A DNA stretch of 64,000 bases, taken from the NCBI GenBank assembly GCA_037976565.1, contig CP137672.1, forward strand, positions 18,996,335-19,060,334, given 5' to 3'. This document shows positions 60,601 through 64,000 of the stretch, in pieces. Origin of the DNA: Mesocentrotus franciscanus. Taxonomy: Eukaryota; Echinodermata; Echinoidea; Camarodonta; Strongylocentrotidae. The position numbers and the translations under genes were made by a program. The notes below the pieces were generated by a model, which saw only the letters and a program-made list of their open reading frames with translations, searched no databases and was not told the origin of the DNA. Each line of letters opens with the position of its first letter. The first letter of the stretch is position 1.

Positions 60601-63115
60601 TATACTTGAATTATCAAACCAGTATTTTTTAACTGTTTCTGATTTCTTTTTTCTTTTGTTTTAGTTTCGATTATTATGTTCAGGTGGCCTCTTATTTAAG
60701 AATGTAATTTTTTGAAAGTACCTTATCATATATATTCTCGTTTTACTTTTGGATAATTAATTGAATTGAATTGTGTCTAAATACACCTTCCTACAATTAT
60801 TATACGTCGCCCGGCTGGCAGAAGGGCGTTAGCGCGCGAGCGACTCGAAAACTACTTTTCAAATTATTCGCATTTAAAGATTTGTTTGATATTTAAACTG
60901 CTTTCTGTCCTGAAAATTGGTTTAAAACTTTAAAGACTAATAGAAATGTTATAATAGAACACGGCCACAATTTTTTTTCGGAAATAAGTCAGTTTTATAA
61001 AAGTTTGAGGCGATTTAGTGCTAACGCCCTTCTGCTTAGAGCTTCATTTTTTACCTGAAATTCAAGCTAACGCCCTTCTGCCACCCAGGCGACTTATATA
61101 GCAGCGATGAAACTGTAAACAAAAACTACTAGAATTGATGTCGCCCACAGTACTTTGAGAGACTTTGTATTTAACGCAAATGGACTTTGAAATGCCAGTG
61201 ATTTTCTAACATTACAATATACAGTGACGGATTCTGCTACAAAGAATATTAACATTGAGAGTATGGAGAACATTTCGTATTGGAGGTAGAAGAAGAGAGA
61301 AATCCAATATCATCATTTCCATTGCTCCGTATTCTTTCTATATTCAGGAAATTATACCCTATTCGGAAAGAAGAACTATACAATTTCAGAACTAGATGGT
61401 TCCTGCTCTGTAGTACTACTTCACTTTATTTGCATCGCACCAGAAACCGCCATTATCATCAAGTGCTTTGCAAATAACGCGTCTGAAAATTCGACTCTCT
61501 TTCGTTGTTTCTGGGAAATGAGCGCTCTGTGAGAGCTGAAGTAGGCTACAACTATGAAAGAGCCTTGACGGAATGAGAAGACTTACTCGTTGCCGACTGA
61601 ATCTCTGATGTTCGTGTACACGCCCCGTAAAAAAACAACTATGGTGTGATTTCCATACTGTTTATTTTTTAAGATAATTAGGCGATTATTTCATGTTATA
61701 CCTTATAAAACTACAGATGCAAACAAACGACCCTTCGAAGAGTAGATGTAATTGTGTTTACTGAAGGTAATTGGTATTGTTGTAGGCCTTTACTGTATAT
61801 TCTACCTGTTAGTATTACTTAGAACATAGTCTTTCCCATCATTCTCCGCTCTCTCCCCTCCCCTGACTCTCTCCCCTTCTCTGACCCCCACCCCACTTTC
61901 TCTCTTCTCTTTTGTCTATATCTAATTCTCCCCATCTATCACAATCTATCTTACGCTCTCTCTTTCTGTATGTCTGTCTTCCTTCACCAAGACTTTGTAT
62001 GCTTGTATCTCTGTTTCTGTCTCTCTATCTATATCTCTTCCTTTCTGTGTGTCTCTGCCTCTGTCTCTATCTCTCCTTTTCTCTCTCTGTCTGTCTATCT
62101 CTCTCTCTCTCTCTCTCTCCCTCTCCTATTCAAATTAACGAACGCTTTAATTTCCCCAGGTCACTCTTCTGTTTACGAAGTATTACATTCACCTGTTACG
62201 AGTTATTGCATAATTACAGTCAGAAGGCGTATTACATACTCCAATCGTTGTATTAACAACAGATGGTATACAGTAGCTGTTGTTGTGTCACACAGACTCT
62301 AATGTTGAACGATGATATGTGTAATACATGAAGGCGTGAATTTAATGTGAATCAAATTTAATCAAATCAAATATCATACATTCCTGAGACAGGCATACCA
62401 AAAATCTCAAAATTCTTGACATGAAATTCTGGCTGTGTGTCCATTTAAATCCCCCGATCTAATGAAGATGTAAACATACTGCTGATTCCAATACTTGAAG
62501 GTGCGGTTTATACTACGTTCACTAAGAATAGTTATTGCATCCATGCCAATGTTTGGCAATTCTAGGGCACTGGGGCGCTTAGCTGGAATACTCCCCAGGG
62601 AGCGGAGATTGTGCAAACAGAAAGTAAGAGAGAGAGAAGGAGGAAGAAAGAGAAAGAGGCAGACAGAGATAGAAAGAGAGACGGAGAAAGAGAGAGAGAG
62701 AGACAGAGAGAGAGACAGAGACAGAGAGAGAGAGAGAGAGAGAAAGGCCTCGCCAGCCGCTGACGCAGTCAAATGACACCTCGTGTGCAGCGGGTGTCAA
62801 TATTAAAATCAACAAAACAAATACAATTCAATATTATCACAATCACAAAGACTTAAAAATCAACCTAAGGGCAATATCGATACCCTGTTGTATTGCATAT
62901 AGAAATCATGTTCGGATTACGTAATATGTCATTATCATGTCCGAACATTTCCATAGATGACGGAGAGGGCTACTGGAATTGCCTCTGGGTGATTTTTCTA
63001 AAGACTTTGCAATCGTGTTCATATAACAATAAATCAAACCAGCGGATGTTACTGGACAGACATCAGAACAAAGTTATTAGAATAACTTACCGAGCAAGAT
63101 AAGGTGTACCGCCAT
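32051..63115 (-). CDS. GDNF family receptor alpha-like protein (whole gene)
   Basis: Eleven coding exons join in frame: 63091..63115, 57061..57195, 53910..54224, 52346..52402, 51454..51564, 50431..50752, 49344..49537, 47539..47604, 33663..33790, 33145..33219 and 32051..32290. They give 555 residues. Order: signal peptide (1-14), N-terminal half GDNF module (26-50), module D1, acidic linker (159-214), D2, D3, Thr/Pro linker, a region of unknown fold, and a GPI-type tail. D2 and D3 show the GFRalpha hallmarks CRSIVRKFF...ALVFCHC and CLDLVQRC...YCRSAYRNYQELC. Vertebrate GFRalphas are GPI-anchored cell-surface co-receptors that present GDNF-family ligands to RET; that role here is inferred. Exons 1-8 are well supported. 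Exons 9-11 rest on phase compatibility and tail character. Confidence 0.85.
33145..33219 (-). CDS. Proposed GFRalpha-like coding exon 10
   Basis: 75 bp, phase 0 on both sides, with acceptor TTATCCCAG|GTCCCT and donor AATATG|GTAAGC. Encodes PCRLQLLENTDNTLLISVYY. It follows exon 9 by 443 bp in matching phase. No known domain recognised. Confidence 0.55.
33663..33790 (-). CDS. Proposed GFRalpha-like coding exon 9
   Basis: The acceptor is TATATCTAG|TATTTC and the donor GGAACCG|GTATAC. Encodes FPSISVAYDSQLQYHLNSQL, then GDGSIISGLQSILDNQEP. It starts in phase 1, matching exon 8 across a 13.7-kb intron, and ends in phase 0. Amino-acid use looks like real protein, but I recognise no domain. It could instead belong to another minus-strand gene. 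Confidence 0.55.
33870..35535. repeat. 34-bp minisatellite, about 1.65 kb
   Basis: Unit close to GTAGGGGTGTGTGGGTGTGA + CCCCCTATACGAAA, repeated nearly 50 times with variants ending TTTATGAAA or TATACGAAA. Reverse-strand frames through it give pseudo-peptides such as YFHKGGHTHTPLL and are not genes. It lies in receptor intron 8, directly upstream of proposed exon 9 in gene orientation. Confidence 0.95.
36490..36735 (+). mobile_element. CR1/L2-like LINE 3' end
   Basis: The plus strand encodes FQSLAPRLWTKLPSFLRN, then STSLDFFKKT, the standard C-terminal tail of CR1/L2-type reverse transcriptase. After it come GCGTTATATAAATCC and a (TTA)n tail, which is how these elements end. The rest of the element is missing (5' truncation). 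It lies in intron 8 of the receptor gene. Confidence 0.75.
37637..37757 (-). CDS. Orphan candidate exon with von Willebrand C-like cysteines
   Basis: The acceptor is TATATCCACAG|GTTCCT after T-rich sequence, and the donor GAATATA|GTAAGA. It reads FGDRCYSMCVCVYNGNLENC, then VKQPCPDDIHC. The CxxxCxC...G...C....CP spacing resembles a VWC module. It lies in intron 8 of the receptor gene on the same strand but begins in phase 0 and ends in phase 1. It could therefore join exon 9 but not follow exon 8 directly. Inclusion would need one further unseen exon. Confidence 0.35.
38060..38200 (+). repeat. Dispersed repeat, copy 1 (partner 39344..39540)
   Basis: AATGATGTCAGTGTAATACG, GTTCACATTTTCGT, GCGAATACGCTTGAGACCTT and GTCATTCATTTAC occur in the same order in the partner. 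Origin not recognised. Confidence 0.5.
38923..39118 (+). mobile_element. Probable LINE 3' end with (TAAA)n tail
   Basis: A hydrophobic 61-codon frame ends in PLLIGEWATLTKDYKINK and runs straight into AAATAAATAAATAAAT. A short tandem A-rich tail straight after the frame resembles the 3' end of non-LTR elements. The lineage is not clear from the sequence. Confidence 0.45.
39344..39540 (+). repeat. Dispersed repeat, copy 2 (partner 38060..38200)
   Basis: ATGATGACGTTATGTGTAAT, CTTCACATTTTGTT, GAATACGCGCAGGACCTTTG and GCCATTCATTTACCC match copy 1. CpG-richer, so possibly the younger copy. Confidence 0.5.
40982..41070 (+). repeat. Compound (TA)n(GA)n(GT)n microsatellite
   Basis: About 10 TA, 11 GA and 9 GT/TG units in sequence, then more GA, in receptor intron 8. 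Confidence 0.9.
41553..42147. repeat. Higher-order tandem repeat, about 198-bp unit, three copies
   Basis: Each unit holds two related ~75-bp subunits (AAAGGGCGGGGAGGGGGAGA + GAAAGCGAGAGAGGTTTGTA + TCATGGAATAATTTAACGAC). A spacer GTAAAATAATGTTAAGGTAA + poly(A) + GTATTGTCATTGGTCTGCAT follows. Copies start near 41555, 41753 and 41950 and are almost identical. Confidence 0.9.
42171..42305 (+). promoter_or_regulatory. NRF1 site, palindrome and YY1-type ATG: possible TATA-less promoter
   Basis: TGCGCATGCGCC (42170-42181) is a full NRF1 consensus. A perfect 26-bp inverted repeat follows (42190..42215 and 42217..42242), whose right arm ends AAAATGGCG. The ATG at 42236 opens MAALTVKGCIDKLNSVES before a GTATGTAT donor near 42288. 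NRF1 plus YY1 motifs mark housekeeping start sites. It is in receptor intron 8 on the opposite strand. No downstream exons were identified. Confidence 0.35.
43757..43917. mobile_element. Short MITE with GGGACTTTTAGATTT ends
   Basis: The left GGGACTTTTAGATTTGCACG pairs with the right GTGTAAAATCTAAAAGTCCC, and subterminal GTGGACTGC/GCAGTCCAC also pair. TA lies at both edges. 161 bp, non-coding. Confidence 0.75.
45950..46110 (+). repeat. Degenerate GTTGACGC array
   Basis: GCTGACGC, GTTGACGC, ATTGACGA-like octamers recur every 12-15 bp about a dozen times. The plus frame reads a DAPVDA-rich pseudo-peptide. Confidence 0.6.
47539..47604 (-). CDS. GFRalpha-like coding exon 8 (Thr/Pro linker)
   Basis: 66 bp, phase 1 on both sides, with acceptor TTCTTCTAG|ACCGC and donor CCTGCAG|GTAAGA. 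Encodes RSDKGYYSTIAPTEPADLPP after the split codon. A short Thr/Pro-rich stalk after D3 fits a GPI-anchored receptor. Strong splice sites and exact phase with exon 7 support it. Confidence 0.72.
47640..47862 (-). mobile_element. tRNA-derived SINE with intact B box
   Basis: On the minus strand, TGGTATATTGGTT (A-box-like) and a perfect B box GGTTCGAATCC are followed by GTCCTTTGTCAAAACATTAA, related to the other SINE bodies. It lies only about 35 bp upstream of the acceptor of receptor exon 8, inside intron 7. Confidence 0.7.
47985..48275. mobile_element. Foldback element with about 49-bp arms
   Basis: Left arm TTTCACTTAAATTGTATCAT...GGTGAAAGAGGATGT...TTAAGACAC is mirrored at 48227-48275 with few mismatches. 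The spacer contains an (AT)n and T-run. Located in receptor intron 8, left of exon 8. Confidence 0.7.
48170..48206. repeat. (AT)n followed by T-run
   Basis: About 12 AT units and 11 T, inside the foldback element spacer. Confidence 0.9.
48276..49343 (-). other. Unassigned part of receptor intron 7
   Basis: Contains the degenerate CCTAAC element and a G run at 49018. No exon seen. Confidence 0.5.
49110..49230 (+). repeat. Dispersed element with degenerate CCTAAC cluster, copy 2
   Basis: CACCCTAACCCTAAAATCTA is followed by TTTTGACGAAATAAAGCTCG and GAGCAATCG, matching copy 1 at 5280. It lies in receptor intron 7, near exon 7. Confidence 0.55.
49344..49537 (-). CDS. GFRalpha-like coding exon 7 (module D3)
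   Basis: The acceptor is ATCCTAAG|GTCAGC and the donor GTTACG|GTGAGG. It completes the exon 6 Arg codon and continues SAYRNYQELCKPSDDVSGC, then CSCDSNNTDC, ending near SCYG. Cys spacing matches the second half of a GFRalpha D3. The open frame continues past the donor but becomes Cys repeats from intron sequence. Phase 2 in, 1 out. Confidence 0.9.
50431..50752 (-). CDS. GFRalpha-like coding exon 6 (module D2 and start of D3)
   Basis: The acceptor is TTTCCTAG|CGAGTA and the donor TACTGCAG|GTAAAA. It opens with CKEALTECTMNAVC, continues QSCRSIVRKFF and ALVFCHCQEGDIQCETIK, then CLDLVQRCNEDSYC. The FF...FCHC block is the best-known GFRalpha D2 signature. In vertebrates D2 carries most of the ligand-binding surface; that role here is inferred. 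The exon ends in phase 2. Confidence 0.93.
51454..51564 (-). CDS. GFRalpha-like coding exon 5 (acidic linker exon)
   Basis: 111 bp, phase 1 on both sides, with acceptor CTTTAG|ATGAGT and donor AATGGAG|GTACTT. Encodes an acidic stretch, ESVKGKPEEELDELEEECPV, then a Gly/Asn-rich end. It joins the split Ala codon of exon 6. It separates D1 from D2 and has no recognisable fold. Confidence 0.72.
52346..52402 (-). CDS. GFRalpha-like coding exon 4 (small linker exon)
   Basis: 57 bp, phase 1 on both sides, with acceptor TTTTGTAG|TTTCAG and donor CTGGTG|GTGAGT. Encodes SAPTHGDITAAAPHRLTG. It starts with the same SAP as exon 3 (TCAGCTCC at both), which may be a trace of exon duplication. Being symmetric it can be skipped without changing frame. 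A second AG six bases inside the exon is possible. Confidence 0.6.
52575..52905 (-). mobile_element. tRNA-derived SINE in receptor intron 3
   Basis: On the minus strand it begins with an A box in AATGGTCGAGTGGTTTAACC and a B-box-like GGGATTCCATCC. It then carries the same core as 31030 (ACATTTGCCACTCCATACCC, CATATGCCCTCACGGTGACC). It ends in GTATAAATCCAAATTTTA and an AT-rich tail. Confidence 0.75.
53419..53746. mobile_element. Foldback MITE built of AATTCCGAA repeats
   Basis: The ends TACGGTTACATG and CATGTAACCGTAA are inverted repeats. The subterminal ACTCCGACAGTT / AACTGTCGGAGT also pair. Between them are many copies of TTCATAATTCCGAA and its reverse complement. It lies in receptor intron 3. 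Confidence 0.75.
53910..54224 (-). CDS. GFRalpha-like coding exon 3 (module D1)
   Basis: The acceptor is CCTTTAG|GTTCAGC and the donor TGCGTCA|GTATGT. After a Ser-rich segment it reads CFKVIKACKEDSVCQQKLQ, then CTSAQWALDENLMNCTCEED and RIQENPC. This is a complete cysteine-rich GDNF/GAS1 module corresponding to vertebrate D1. NCT is an N-glycosylation sequon. The 315 bp are phase 1 to phase 1. Confidence 0.88.
54577..54622 (+). repeat. (ATC)n microsatellite
   Basis: Uninterrupted ATC run turning to GTC, next to the LINE relic in receptor intron 2. Confidence 0.9.
54630..54956 (-). pseudogene. Degenerate LINE reverse transcriptase fragment
   Basis: On the minus strand one frame reads ITNEEVSRKAIVKPSPIN, then TLRTRQMQFVGHIYRENN. 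After a frameshift another reads KRSRGRQRLTYLQSLKKW. The pair RTRQMxFxGHIxRE and KRSRGRQR is common at the C-terminal end of non-LTR reverse transcriptases. It is in intron 2 of the receptor gene, same orientation, and clearly dead. Confidence 0.72.
55664..55870 (+). mobile_element. tRNA-derived SINE, plus orientation
   Basis: A box TGACCAGTGGTTC and B-box-like GGGTTCAATTCTC are followed by CACATTTGCCACTCTCCACC and CAGGTGTAAATGGCTACC, a core shared with the other SINEs. It is in intron 2 of the receptor gene, antisense. Confidence 0.65.
56755..56945 (+). repeat. (GAT)n/(AAT)n compound tract
   Basis: Trinucleotide-rich stretch of GAT, AAT and GGT units; open frames on both strands are artefacts. 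Confidence 0.85.
57061..57195 (-). CDS. GFRalpha-like coding exon 2 (extra N-terminal half GDNF module)
   Basis: The acceptor is TTTTGAAG|TGACAA and the donor ACGTGG|GTGAGT. It finishes the signal peptide, then reads CMDARRACERDDFC and ends HHCGNV. This is the first half of a GDNF/GAS1 module (C-x6-C-x5-C-x10-C), with no second half in this exon. Length is 135 bp with phase 1 at both ends. A second AG, at TTTACTTAG, would also keep frame but would cut the hydrophobic core of the signal peptide. Confidence 0.82.
57265..57860 (+). repeat. Long polypyrimidine (CTTCCTCC) tract
   Basis: About 600 bp of nearly pure C/T on the plus strand, so purine on the transcribed minus strand of the receptor gene. 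It begins 70 bp upstream of the exon 2 acceptor. Confidence 0.9.
57950..58643 (+). mobile_element. 5'-truncated LINE insertion with poly(A) tail
   Basis: Contains the ORF2 C-terminal fragment, about 110 bp of AT-rich 3' UTR, and an A-run (GATGGAAAAAAAAAA) that marks the 3' end near 58643. The 5' edge is approximate because the truncation point is not visible by eye. Confidence 0.6.
58013..58522 (+). pseudogene. LINE (non-LTR retrotransposon) reverse transcriptase C-terminal fragment
   Basis: An open frame of 169 codons with the zf-RVT-type signature CLKCKCTENYYHLFYDCVYS followed by KIFWNKV, typical of the C-terminal end of non-LTR retrotransposon ORF2. The true reverse transcriptase domain upstream is absent, so the copy is 5'-truncated. 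The frame is intact and AT-rich, suggesting a fairly young insertion. It sits in intron 1 of the receptor gene, antisense to it. Confidence 0.75.
59333..59610 (+). repeat. (GA)n purine tract
   Basis: GA-rich stretch with three clean (GA)n runs in receptor intron 1. Confidence 0.9.
60804..61095. mobile_element. MITE with GGCAGAAGGGCGTTAGC ends
   Basis: The left CGTCGCCCGGCTGGCAGAAG + GGCGTTAGC pairs with the right GCTAACGCCCTTCTGCCACC + CAGGCGAC. A third internal copy, GCTAACGCCCTTCTGC at about 61019, lies near the right end. Confidence 0.75.
61840..62130 (+). repeat. (CT)n pyrimidine tract
   Basis: CT/TCTG-rich stretch ending in (CT)n. Confidence 0.9.
62510..62615 (+). mobile_element. Short SINE-core relic
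   Basis: Holds GGAATACTCCCCAGGGAGCG, matching the core of the SINEs at 31030 and 52575. The head and tail are gone, and a (GA)n tract follows. Confidence 0.4.
62620..62745 (+). repeat. (GA)n purine tract
   Basis: GA/GACA repeat about 350 bp from receptor coding exon 1. Confidence 0.9.
63091..63115 (-). CDS. GFRalpha-like coding exon 1 (start of signal peptide)
   Basis: Encodes MAVHLILL and ends in phase 1 at the strong donor TTGCTCG|GTAAGT. Joined to exon 2 it gives MAVHLILLVTIYLG, a clean secretory signal peptide. The same exon extends upstream as 5' UTR to an acceptor TCTTCAG|GATCC at 63231. A longer Cys-containing open frame crosses this exon but ends in phase 0, which does not fit exon 2, so I rejected it. 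Confidence 0.75.
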
Positions 63116-63231
63116 AGATGGCATGACTGTGAATGTTGTTCAGTCCAACTCTTCACCCCAACTCGCATGAAGTCTTTGATGACGCAAACACAAGAGTCAT
63201 CAAGATCTTGGCAACGGCGTTTCTTTGGATC
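63116..63231 (-). other. 5' UTR part of GFRalpha-like exon 2
   Basis: Lies between the acceptor CCCTCTTCAG| and the ATG at 63115. It holds the end of the 38-codon upstream frame, which terminates at a TGA before the main ATG. Confidence 0.45.
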
Positions 63232-63738
63232 CTGAAGAGGGACTGAATCATTTACACATAAAGAAGAAAGCATAATGAGCATTTCATTTGATAAAAAGGT
63301 AGAACAATTACTCGATTGCTATGAACTTTAACGTCAAAACAACCATATTCGTCATTATTAAGCACAGCTTGCACTTGAGTAGAAACCATGTAAATTGGAA
63401 ATTGTTCAGTTAAGAGATTTTTCAATTCGCCATTGTTAATCAAATAAATTCGTAGTTGTTGGTTAGAAGAAAATATGATATAAAATGTAAATTGAAGAAG
63501 TCTTGTCGATAGATCTTTAAGAAAATTTGAAACGCTCAAATTCGATTAAACACCATTAAACTCTTTAACAATGACGTTGAAATTTGTCTGAAGTGTTTTT
63601 CCTATTTACTCAGTTATGTGTGAAGTGCTTTCTCTGTATGACTCTTAAAATATTTTCCAAGCGCCACTGTTATATGCTAACATCAAAACAATTAAATGAG
63701 ATGAAATTTTAAAAAAATTAAATAAATCTTGCACTTAC

Positions 63739-63800
63739 CAAATTGTGAGAGCAAAATATACGTAACGGCCTTCTCTCATCAGCTCTTGCTGGGATCTGCT
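63739..63800 (-). other. Predicted 5' untranslated exon of the GFRalpha-like gene
   Basis: The donor CAATTTG|GTAAGTGC is close to consensus. The 5' limit is set from the TATA box and is approximate. It contains an upstream ATG whose frame continues through the splice into the next exon and stops there after 38 codons, before the main start codon. Confidence 0.45.
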
Positions 63801-63824
63801 TGAAGAAGCACAAAGATGTGTCAC

Positions 63825-63833
63825 TTTTTATAG
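63825..63833 (-). promoter_or_regulatory. TATA box of the GFRalpha-like gene
   Basis: Reads CTATAAAAAG on the minus strand, about 90 bp upstream of the 5' UTR exon donor. A start site 25-30 bp downstream (about 63795-63800) would give a first exon of roughly 60 nt. Position and sequence fit a core promoter; no transcript evidence was available. Confidence 0.5.
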
Positions 63834-64000
63834 GTAATTTTCGTAACCTATCTTGAGAGTACACCTTCAAAACTGGTCAATAAATACGCAAAAAGTAGCC
63901 GCAGGAAAATTCGAAAACAAGCAACAAAATGGAGAAAGGCAGGCAAGATTAATGACAAATTAATTCAATGACATCATAAAGTTAAAATGATCTGATGGAT

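Larger units (their letters stand above)
58644..63090 (-). other. Receptor intron 1, distal part
   Basis: AT-rich sequence with the listed MITE and GA/CT tracts. No additional coding exon was seen between the start exon and exon 2. Confidence 0.6.

Noticed and set aside
63049..63282. Cys-containing minus frame (DPKKRRCQDLDDSC...) as the first receptor exon
   Set aside because: It ends in phase 0 at the donor, which does not fit exon 2. The phase-1 frame in the same exon starts with ATG and gives a proper signal peptide.

Overview
The window is AT-rich, intron-dominated animal nuclear DNA. Split exons with GT/AG boundaries, deuterostome-type proteins, many short inverted-repeat transposons, tRNA-derived SINEs and abundant TACATG repeats suggest a marine invertebrate deuterostome, most likely a sea urchin. 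That assignment is inference; no species-specific marker was read.

Two multi-exon genes are supported, both on the minus strand. (1) A PPTC7-type mitochondrial PP2C phosphatase: coding exons at 26722..26965, 22271..22450, 19273..19468 and 18112..18235 join in frame to 248 residues. The last part of the protein, with the final metal-binding motif, was not found and probably lies left of the window. (2) A GDNF-family receptor alpha (GFRalpha)-like gene from about 63.8 kb to 32.05 kb. It has a TATA box, a 5' untranslated exon, a short exon with the start codon, GDNF/GAS1-type cysteine-rich modules at 57.1, 53.9, 50.4 and 49.3 kb, linker exons, and a proposed C-terminal part at 33.7, 33.1 and 32.05-32.29 kb that would end in a GPI-type hydrophobic tail. 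The eleven coding exons join without a frame conflict to 555 residues. Membership of the last three exons rests on splice phase and tail character only.

Layout: 1-18 kb is noncoding, with (TACATG)n tracts, MITEs and tandem duplications. 18-27 kb is the phosphatase gene. 27-32 kb is AT-rich and holds nested MITEs and a SINE. 32-63.8 kb is the receptor gene. Its 13.7-kb intron 8 carries a 1.6-kb 34-bp minisatellite, a three-copy higher-order repeat, LINE 3' ends, a possible von Willebrand C-like orphan exon and a possible embedded promoter. The 57-63 kb interval (intron 1) contains a 5'-truncated LINE and long purine/pyrimidine tracts.

Most long open frames are low-complexity or transposon-derived and were left out. 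No bacterial, viral, CRISPR or rRNA features were seen. All exon calls are by eye, from conserved motifs, splice consensus and phase; no alignment was run.
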